DNA of 13,037 nucleotides. Source: Ramicandelaber brevisporus. Its lineage: Eukaryota; Kickxellomycota; Ramicandelaberales; Ramicandelaberaceae. A model generated the notes under the pieces. That model was given only the letters and a program-made list of their open reading frames with translations, was not told where the DNA came from and did not search any database. A program made the position numbers and the translations under genes. The stretch spans positions 43,192-56,228 of the forward strand of contig MU602773.1 in the NCBI GenBank assembly GCA_025201865.1, in the 5' to 3' direction. Position 1 is the stretch's first letter. Each line of letters begins with the position of its first letter. Below, piece after piece: positions 6,737 to 13,037 of the stretch.

Positions 6737-9700
6737 TCGTCCGAAAAGAGTTCCAACTCCCCATAATCAATCTTTGCAACAGAATCAGATCCAGCAAATG
6801 GCAGCTAATTTAACCAAGCTACCAAATTTACGCCACAATGCATCTGCTACTGAATACTCATCAGAATTCAATGATGCGACTAGTCAAAGAGCTATCCCAA
6901 TGAGCAGTAGAAATTCAGCAGCATCGCTTCATAGCTGGGCATCAGATGATGAGCAACATGCGGCAGATTTTTCATTGGATTTTCCAGATGATAAACTGGA
7001 AAATATTCATGTAAATAATTTACTACAAGTATCTGCCTTATCTGGTTTACCTTCCAATACATCTCTGGGCGTAAATCTATCTGCACCATCTCGTGGCATG
7101 AGAGTAACATCATCCTCTTCCTCATCCTCAATTACAGCTAGTACAATTACAACAGCATCTCATAGTAATAACATCATCCACAACAATACCAATAACATCA
7201 TCCACAATAATAGTAGTAGACCACGGCCGTCATCACTTATTCAGAATAGCAAAATGTCACCATTAACTAGAATCGATGTAATGAATGAATGTAGAAACTC
7301 AATGGATAATTTACATTTAAATCAAAGTATGGTCAGTCTCAACAGCTCATCATCTCGTCACTCTTCACTGTCCGTTTCAAATAAAATGATGCTTAGTTAT
7401 TCCCGCGATATGAATATCTCTAATAACTCTACTAATTTCATTGATGATGGCAGCAATAATAGTGAAATGGGACGTCGGAAGTCACTTGATAACTATGTTG
7501 AAAACTCAGATTCAGACATCGATTTTGGAAGTGACTTTGATGACGTTCCCGATGCAGCTTTAGGCAACATATTGGAATCTGCCATTAGAACACGCATACA
7601 ATCATCTTCTTCATCATTGCCATCGGCATTGTCATCCTCTACAGCAAGCCAGCTCAGTAGAGCATCAACTAACTCTAGTATGGGCACAATGGCTCGAAGC
7701 AATATACATGCACGACAGCATTCATTGCCATCCACTCCCCAGTCTGTTAATTTGCATAGCATCAGTGGGTCGATTCGTGGCATAAAGTCACCGTTAAATG
7801 AGGGTAGAGCTACGCTGACAGAGTATAGCCCTGATGCATTGGATAGATTAAGTGGGAATGACGACAGTGATATTAACAATTTGGACTTGAATTTAGGTAA
7901 TAGTGTGAACAGTTATTATAATCTGCGTGATGAATATGCCCTCTCACCATCATCTTCAGCAGCATCATCTTCTTCTTCAGCTGCGGCAGAATTGGAGAGA
8001 ATGATTAAAGCACTTCCTAACATTAATGATGAAAGTGTACTGCAGATTATATGCTCGCGTGGTATGAATCTGGTTAAAGAGCAGCCTAATCTGCGAAGAG
8101 TATTCATTACTTTAATTGGTATTCCTACTCTATTAAACTTACTCAACAGATGGAGTAATCCAAGTGCCAAATGTGTTATATTGGAATTTATCAAACTAGT
8201 GATAGATGGTCATGCTGAATTAACTAATAGCTTTCTATTCTCTGGTGGAATGCCTACTATTTTAGAATATGCTTCATCCAGCTACAATACTAATAGTTAC
8301 ACTGCTAATACTAATACTAATACCAATAGTAACAACAGTAATGAATTGAATGGATTATCGCTTCAGTTGTGTGCAGTTAAATTTATTCGTCAGCTATGTT
8401 TGTTTAACCTGTATACTCTTCAAATGTTTATTGGATGCCGTGGGTTCCAGTCTCTATATTTTATATTGACATGTGCATCTGACATGTCTTGTCGCGCTCA
8501 TCACGATTTGGCTTCATCTGCTGTTGATTGCTTAAATTCTGTGCTGAATATACCCTCAAATACTGCCCCTCGTACTGTAATTTGCCAATTATTGTCAACA
8601 ACTGGAATCCTGGACCCATTAACGGCTATTCTGTCTAATCTACACAGATCTTGGCGGTTACATAGCAGCATCACTCATAACAGCGCCAATAATAGTAGTG
8701 TTCAAAGCATAGGTGGACTTGCATCGTCGTTGTCATCATCTACACCTGGCGATTCAATTAGATTAACGTCATCTGGCTCATTGTTTAAATTAATTTCAAA
8801 AGTATTGCATGTATTTGCTCACGCTGGTATTGAAGTTAAAGAATCCCTGGCTAAAAGATCCCATTTGGCTCGTATTTTAAGATCAGTTCGTGATGTCGTT
8901 GATGAGGATCGCCTCACTCTTCTCCAAGCTGTCAAGAACCTGTCAATGATGCCCTCTACTCATGACGCGCTTCATCGCGCTGGTGTATTTGAAACCATTG
9001 TGCATTTGTTTGGCACGTCTCCTCAGTCCACAGTCATTGGCAGCCCCAGTCACAGAAGAGTCAGCACATCTAGCGACACTGCATCTCGCACACATGACGC
9101 ACTGCTATTGTCTCCAGAGTCAGTCAACCAACTCTATACAATTCTGTTTTATATGTGTGCCAAGAGCATTGACTATGTTGAGATCACTGTTGAAAGTGGA
9201 TTGGTTCCCCACATTGTTGCCATTGTCCAACAGCATGGTCATCCAATGAGGCCGTTGATGCTACAAACCATCTGTCGGCTGGCCAGAGCTGGTCCAGCAT
9301 GTCGCGAGCACATTTGGAGACACAATATTCCGTCCATCTATCTCCAGCTCCTTCAAGATGACAACGCTGTTGTAGATGCTCTGGATGCCCTTCGCGAACT
9401 GCTTGTTGCTGATCCACAACGTATGGTGCCAATTCTCATCCAAACAGATAATGCTCACCGACTTGCCCGCGTGTTTGTTTGCACCAGCCCACGCTATCGA
9501 GCTTTTGAGGAACTATTGGCTCCACTGGAGAAGCTCCTGTCCATCTCACCTGCCTTGACGCGAACTGTGTGCATGGCCACATTCCCGGTACAGCTTGTAG
9601 CTCAGTCTTTGCCTGTCCAACTACCCGGCGTTACTGGCGCACACAGCAGTGGAAGCGATGGTGATAATGAGCCATCCGCACCACTATCATTATCATCTGC

Positions 9701-10196
9701 AAGCAGCAATAATCTTCATCGCAAAGCCCTTCGGTCAGCATCGTTGTCTCTTGGTCCAGCACCGATCGCTGACTCTGGAAATGGAGTTTTACGCACACCT
9801 CGACAGAGCCATACACAGTCTGTGATCTGGCAAACACCTTCTCGCCAAAGTAGCTACACATCCTTTGTTGCAGTACTTCTCGACCGACTCGACTCGCATC
9901 CGAAGCCCACAGCAAGACGTGATTTACTTCGGCTGCTTGCCACATCAATCTACAATCAACTCGACCGCGATACATTTCTGTCTCGCCACCGTATCATTGC
10001 CAGGCTTGAGGCTCGCTTAGATGTCGAATCTGCCATCACAGTCTCTGCATTGATCCGCACTCTTCTCGATGAATACACCGATTCAAATCCATCCCATGTC
10101 TACCAGTCAATGCACACGCACACACCTACACCGCCGCCTTCCCAGCATCAGCAACCACCCGCCCCTTCATCATCGCTATCGAGATTTAGACGCTAA
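5457..10196 (+). CDS. SIN/MEN-type protein kinase Cdc7/SepH (Cdc15-like), two exons
   Basis: A 1492-aa Ser/Thr kinase of the septation initiation network, which relays Spg1 GTPase activation at spindle poles to Sid1-type kinases to trigger septation. Gene model: exons 5457-5672 and 5934-10196, joined in phase 0 so that LLKSLA runs into HPNIVRYLD, the expected kinase sequence. Visible are the Gly loop GRGAYGSVY (21-29), K43, E64, catalytic HRDIKCANVL (D160) and DFG (D178). An Asn-rich insert at about 186-214 lies in the activation segment, and APE occurs as VYWLAPE (ends 228). From about 315 to 750 it is Ser/Asn-rich and probably disordered, including about ten Ser at 6708-6737. From about 755 a fungal SepH/Cdc7-like ARM region follows: NLVKEQPNLRRVFI, LQMFIGCRGF, ILDPLTAIL, VKNLSMMPSTHDAL. 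The start is ATG 5457; no upstream ATG is in frame. Base composition is uneven along the gene. Confidence 0.88.
5673..5933 (+). other. Intron in the SIN kinase gene
   Basis: A 261-bp intron with donor G|GTATGT at 5673 and acceptor AACAG ending at 5933. Reading from exon 1 into the intron hits TAA within three codons, and all frames contain stops before the acceptor. Splicing restores kinase subdomains III-IV exactly (LA|HPNIV). TACTGAC near 5877-5883 is a plausible branch site about 50 nt from the acceptor. The left half is an ATTATCATGACT-like minisatellite. Confidence 0.9.
5719..5778 (+). repeat. 12-bp intronic minisatellite
   Basis: The unit TATTATCATGAC occurs four times perfectly in tandem (5719-5730, 5731-5742, 5743-5754, 5755-5766) with a fifth, degenerate copy at 5767-5778. 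Related ATTATCATGGTTATT sequence flanks it on the left and TATCATGGCTATT on the right. It lies wholly within the SIN kinase intron. Confidence 0.95.
6708..6737 (+). repeat. (TCA)n microsatellite coding poly-Ser
   Basis: Nine perfect TCA codons (6708-6734) followed by TCT encode ten consecutive Ser in the linker just after the kinase domain of the SIN kinase. Being in frame with period three, length changes would leave the reading frame intact. The site is a likely polymorphic microsatellite. Confidence 0.95.
7167..7207 (+). repeat. In-frame 24-bp tandem repeat in SIN kinase linker
   Basis: AATAACATCATCCACAA occurs at 7167-7183 and 7191-7207, 24 bp apart. Each copy encodes NNIIHNN in the Ser/Asn-rich linker. 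The unit is a multiple of three, so it is an in-frame duplication. Confidence 0.9.
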
Positions 10197-10287
10197 TTGC
10201 ATGTAATTCTTTTATTATTATTATTGTTGTTGTTTTCTTCCCTTCTTCCATTTAATACAATCTAATACAATTTGTTTTGTTTTTACA
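10197..10287. promoter_or_regulatory. Compact convergent 3' ends of the two kinase genes
   Basis: Only 91 bp separate the stop codons of two convergent genes, so their 3' UTRs very likely overlap. The minus strand carries AATAAA (plus TTTATT at 10211-10216), about 75 nt past the stop of the Fused-type kinase and only some 15 bp from the SIN kinase stop. The plus strand has a TTATTATTATTATTG T-rich run and TAATACAAT twice (about 10253-10271). Use of the AATAAA would place the minus-strand transcript end at or inside the last SIN kinase codons. Confidence 0.6.
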
Positions 10288-11163
10288 TTAATATTCAGCT
10301 GAGTGCTTACTACGAGCAGATGATGTAGTTCGTGGCTGAGGACCAAAGAATGGGTGAATTCGCAGCTCAATCCATGTCATTCGCTCGTCCAGTGGTCTCG
10401 TAAGTAATTTAGCCACGAGATCCTTTAACTCCGGGCTGATTTCCCTTGGCCATGTGATTGGTTTCGTCTTGATGTGATGTGCCAGTGTTACAAAATCTTT
10501 AGCTCGCCATGGAACTTGCCCTACAAATAGCTCATAGAGCACAACTCCAAGAGACCAGAAATCGCATTGATATGTATAAGGTTGCTGCTCGAATATCTCT
10601 GGAGCTAGGTAGAGAGGAGTTCCTTTGAGCAGAGTCTGAAATGTTGGAGCGCGTCGCCTAAGAATCGTCGCCAGCCCCAAATCACACAGTCGAATCCGGC
10701 CATCGGATGATATGAGAACATTGTGAGGCTTAATGTCATGATGGATGACTCCGCGGTCGTGTAGATAGTGTAGTGCACTAACCAGCTGCTGCCCAACTGC
10801 TCGAACCTCAGGCTCGCTCATGAATCGCTGTATCCGCAAGTACGCTGCCAAATCACATTCGCACAGCTCGGTTACAATGCACAGCCGTTCAGGAGTCTCA
10901 AAGTATGCAACTTGCCGAACGAGATTTGGATGTCGTAGCCGTCGTAGCAAAGCTGCTTCGAGACGGTATGCTGCCACTTCTTCCGGCGTCTTTTGGCTGC
11001 GATCAACCAGCTTCAGCGCCACAACAGCGCCAACTCCGCGGACCTGTGCTTTGAAGACTCGGCCGTACTGGCCTTGGCCGATCTTAACCAAGGGAATGTA
11101 GCGATCAAGCAGCTCACTGTCATCCTTCAGGACCGGGCAAGTGCGCCTTGTTTGTTGTGTCAT
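10288..11163 (-). CDS. Fused/STK36-type Ser/Thr protein kinase (kinase domain only)
   Basis: A 291-aa protein that is almost entirely one kinase domain (about residues 22-273). Gly loop GQGQYGRVF (29-37), VALK with K51, alpha-C E69, HHDIKPHNVL (D143, N148), DLG (D161), GTPLYLAPE (181-189) and CDFWSLGVVLYEL follow in order. The closest family by eye is Fused: RLRHPN, LVSALHYLH, KGTPLYLAPE, the WSLGVVLYEL..GQVPW region, and ITWPREISPELKDLVAKLLT against the human [20 protein letters not shown]. Fused kinases act in cilia and Hedgehog signalling in animals and in cytokinesis or cell polarity in plants and amoebae; the role here is inferred only. Oddities: HRD is HHD (not an RD kinase), DFG is DLG, and the long C-terminal region of animal STK36 is absent. 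Catalytic residues remain, so it is probably active. Start ATG at 11163-11161; the open frame continues to 11301 without another ATG. Confidence 0.82.
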   Translation of the reverse strand: MTQQTRRTCPVLKDDSELLDRYIPLVKIGQGQYGRVFKAQVRGVGAVVALKLVDRSQKTPEEVAAYRLEAALLRRLRHPNLVRQVAYFETPERLCIVTELCECDLAAYLRIQRFMSEPEVRAVGQQLVSALHYLHDRGVIHHDIKPHNVLISSDGRIRLCDLGLATILRRRAPTFQTLLKGTPLYLAPEIFEQQPYTYQCDFWSLGVVLYELFVGQVPWRAKDFVTLAHHIKTKPITWPREISPELKDLVAKLLTRPLDERMTWIELRIHPFFGPQPRTTSSARSKHSAEY

Positions 11164-11382
11164 CCTTCTGCTACTGCCATTACTGTTACTGTCGTTGTTG
11201 CTGTTCGCTCTGTTTGCAAAAAATAAATCTCGCAAAAAATAAATCACAAAGCGCAAGGTCACACGACACCGTTTCGCCCAACTTGTCAAGCTGTCGGACA
11301 CTGCCTTGTCTCAAACATATACAACGCTGTACAGCGACTACCTACCGCCGCCAGGAATAGAGACCATCGTAGCTACAGCAGT
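11164..11382. promoter_or_regulatory. Divergent promoter between Fused-type kinase and Ups1 genes
   Basis: These 219 bp separate the start codons of two divergent genes. A 14-bp direct repeat GCAAAAAATAAATC lies at 11216-11229 and 11232-11245, and a related GAAAAAATAAATT occurs at about 11491-11503 inside the Ups1 intron. CATATACAA near 11315 is a TATA-like site about 65 bp upstream of the Ups1 ATG. No RNA gene was seen. Confidence 0.5.
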
Positions 11383-12145
11383 ATGAAGGTGTATCAGCAC
11401 ACTCACGAGTACGAGTACGTTTCCCCTCAATCAGCTTTTGCTCCACCTGCTCCAAAGCGAGGATCAGCTCGCCTAGCTGTCCAAAATTGAGAAAAAATAA
11501 ATTGGACATTCGGCTGAAACTACATCCGTATTACCGGGACGTTATCTGACATTTTGTGCTTGACTCTGTATGTGAACTTGTGCCATAACTTGTGAGATAA
11601 ACAGGCATTGCTGGGGTCTAGTGACCATGGCCTTTTGGCTCCGCTACCCGAATCCATTTGCTCGACATGTGCTGGCGTGCGATGTGGTGGATAGATATGT
11701 AGATCCGGCCACGGGTATCTTGCACACTACGCGCATTCTGCTGAAGCGAGGCGTGCTTCCAAAATGGGGTCGGCACATTATCAAAAGCACCGAGTCGTAT
11801 ATTGTCGAGTACTCGGAGATCGACCCCAAATCACAGATAATGCGGACGCTGACTAGAAATCTGAACCACACCAGGATAATGCAAATTGAGGAACGAATTG
11901 AGTATCACGGACAAAGACGACCAATTACACAGCCATCAGAAACGGCAGCAGCAGAAGCAGCTCGCGAGACTACAGTTGCGAGAACGACTGCAAGCATCGT
12001 ATCAAACTTTGGATGGGGTTTGAAGTCGCGGATTGAAGGGTTTGGATTGAATAGATTTGCAACCGGAACGTCTCGAAGCCGCGACGGAATGATGTATATT
12101 ATTGAAATGATTAGAGCCAACAAAACCTTTCCACTTGCATCGTAA
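11383..12145 (+). CDS. UPS1: Ups1/PRELID1-type mitochondrial phosphatidic acid transfer protein, two exons
   Basis: A PRELI/MSF1-domain protein of 190 aa. The family, with its partner Mdm35, shuttles phosphatidic acid across the intermembrane space for cardiolipin synthesis. Gene model: exon 1 11383-11414 (32 nt), intron 11415-11604 (GTACGT...ACAG), exon 2 11605-12145. The spliced N-terminus reads MKVYQHTHEYEHCWGLVTMA and puts RYPNP 24 residues in, as in Ups2 and SLMO proteins. The intronless reading from ATG 11627 would lack the first helix and strand. RYPNPF..HVL, TTRILLKRG.LPKW and TRNLNHTRIMQIEE match yeast Ups1 better than Ups2. R24, H32, R54 and K58 align with yeast Ups1 R25, H33, R54 and K58, reported in the lipid-binding pocket. 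The loop at 118-141 is Ala/Thr-rich, and GWGLKSRIEGFG is the C-terminal helix. The usual PW near residue 13 is CW. Confidence 0.88.
11415..11604 (+). other. Intron in the Ups1 gene
   Basis: A 190-bp intron with donor GTACGT and acceptor AAACAG, in phase 2 (GA|G codes Glu11). Translation from exon 1 into the intron continues for a few dozen codons before a TGA. TATCTGAC near 11544 fits a branch site about 55-60 nt from the acceptor. A second possible donor at 11409 (GTACGA) would delete two residues and give worse family spacing. Confidence 0.85.
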
Positions 12146-12426
12146 CAAAGAGATGTCCACGGTCAGCATCGAAGATCACCATAGTGATGATATTTAACTT
12201 GTTAAAACCTCAAAAATTTGCTGTATTTAAAAGTATTCTTAATGATGAATGAGTTGTAAGTTTGAAAGGATTCTATTTTAAAACTGACAGAATGTCCTTT
12301 GGATGCTATACCATCATTTAATAGCGATGTAATTGCACGAATCAAGGTTTTAATGAGGGCGATAATAAAGATTAAAGGGGGGCGAAAGAGAGATAGTGAG
12401 AAACGAAAAGGAAATGGAAAGGGGGA
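12146..12426. promoter_or_regulatory. Convergent 3' regions of Ups1 and beta-tubulin genes
   Basis: This 281-bp, mostly AT-rich gap lies between two stop codons and holds both 3' UTRs. AATAAA on the plus strand at 12364-12369 is a possible poly(A) signal for Ups1, about 220 nt past its stop. A purine-rich run follows (about 12370-12425, GGGGGGCGAAAGAGAG-like), which is pyrimidine-rich at the start of the beta-tubulin 3' UTR. No gene is seen. Confidence 0.5.
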
Positions 12427-13037
12427 TTACTCTTCGGCGTAGACTTCTTCGTCATAGGCCTCCTCGTCGGCGGTGGCGGACTGGTACTGCTCGTACTCGC
12501 TGACGAGATCGTTCAGGTTGGATTCGGCCTCGGTGAACTCCATCTCGTCCATGCCCTCGTCGGTGTACCAGTGCAGATAGGCCTTGCGCTGGAACATCTT
12601 CTGGAACTGCTCGGCAATGCGCTTGAACAGATCCTGGATGGCCGTGGTGTTGCCAATGAAGGTGCCGGACAAGGAGGTGCCTGGCGGTGGGACATTGCAC
12701 ACGGCCGTCTTGACGTTGTTTGGAATCCAGTCGACAAAGTACTGGCTGTTCTTGTTCTGCACATTAACCATGGCCTCGTCGACGTCCTTGACCGAGATGT
12801 TAGCGCCACGGTAGATGGCAGCGACGGCGAGGTAGCGGCCGTGACGCGGGTCGGCGGCAGCCATCATGTTCTTGCTGTCGAACATCTGCGTGGTGAGGTC
12901 CTGCACGGTGAGCGCGCGGTAGGCGGTGGTGGCCTGGGCCGACAGCGGGGCGTAGCTTGGCATGAAGAAGTGCAGACGTGGGAACGGCACCAGGTTGACG
13001 GCCGTCTTGCGCAGGTCCGAGTTGAGCTGGCCTGGGA
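12427..13037 (-). CDS. Beta-tubulin, C-terminal part (5' end outside window)
   Basis: The C-terminal 202 residues of beta-tubulin, plus two bases of the preceding codon, corresponding to about residue 243 onward of a 445-aa protein. Beta-tubulin polymerises with alpha-tubulin into microtubules. Landmarks: [123 protein letters not shown] and [20 protein letters not shown]. The acidic tail ends in [13 protein letters not shown], with a Tyr fourth from the end. The fragment is intron-free. Small differences from the usual sequence ([38 protein letters not shown] for TGEGM) suggest a divergent fungal form or paralogue. The stop is TAA at 12429-12427. Assignment is certain; start, promoter and introns lie beyond the window. 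Confidence 0.97.
   Translation of the reverse strand, partial: PGQLNSDLRKTAVNLVPFPRLHFFMPSYAPLSAQATTAYRALTVQDLTTQMFDSKNMMAAADPRHGRYLAVAAIYRGANISVKDVDEAMVNVQNKNSQYFVDWIPNNVKTAVCNVPPPGTSLSGTFIGNTTAIQDLFKRIAEQFQKMFQRKAYLHWYTDEGMDEMEFTEAESNLNDLVSEYEQYQSATADEEAYDEEVYAEE

Noticed and set aside
11164-11301. N-terminal extension of the Fused-type kinase from 11301
   Set aside because: It would start at GTG, has no ATG before 11163, and overlaps the likely promoter with its direct repeat.
1-13037. Transposon, integrated virus, CRISPR array or bacterial operon
   Set aside because: No transposase, integrase, reverse transcriptase, capsid-like protein, spaced repeats or long terminal repeats were seen; CCHC knuckles here belong to a ZCCHC9-type gene, not a retroelement Gag.

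Overview
The window looks like nuclear DNA of a fungus, probably an early-diverging (non-Dikarya) lineage; this is an inference. It carries a SIN-pathway kinase of the Cdc7/SepH type, a fungal-style mL41 ribosomal protein and an Ups1-type lipid carrier. The two introns I can place are short with GTATGT/GTACGT donors, and genes are packed on both strands with 90-380 bp between them. Two genes usual in animals, amoebae or flagellated lineages but absent from budding yeast are also present: a DHTKD1-type dehydrogenase and a Fused/STK36-type kinase. I see no bacterial, viral or transposon gene.

Layout, left to right. 1-215 (-): probable internal exon of an unidentified Asn-rich protein that runs off the window. 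429-3407 (-): DHTKD1-type 2-oxoadipate dehydrogenase E1, mitochondrial. 3713-4636 (-): ZCCHC9-type protein with four CCHC zinc knuckles. 4796-5077 (+): mitochondrial ribosomal protein mL41, divergent from ZCCHC9 across about 160 bp. 5457-10196 (+): SIN kinase Cdc7/SepH, two exons, 1492 aa, kinase domain plus C-terminal ARM-like region. 10288-11163 (-): Fused-type kinase, convergent with the previous gene with 91 bp between stop codons. 11383-12145 (+): Ups1/PRELID1 phosphatidic acid carrier, whose 32-nt first exon was recovered by splicing. 12427-13037 (-): C-terminal 202 residues of beta-tubulin, running off the right edge.

Functionally these are unlinked housekeeping genes. Three encode nuclear-made mitochondrial proteins (DHTKD1, mL41, Ups1). 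Two kinases of families known for septation, cytokinesis or microtubule roles lie tail to tail, with beta-tubulin nearby. Nothing shows that these sets are co-regulated.

Most worth a second look: the strong AT-rich, low-complexity block inside the SIN kinase gene and its altered activation segment; the DHTKD1 gene in a likely fungus and its two possible start codons; the HHD/DLG changes in the Fused-type kinase; and two gene models that depend on introns. I did not find a convincing new biological system.
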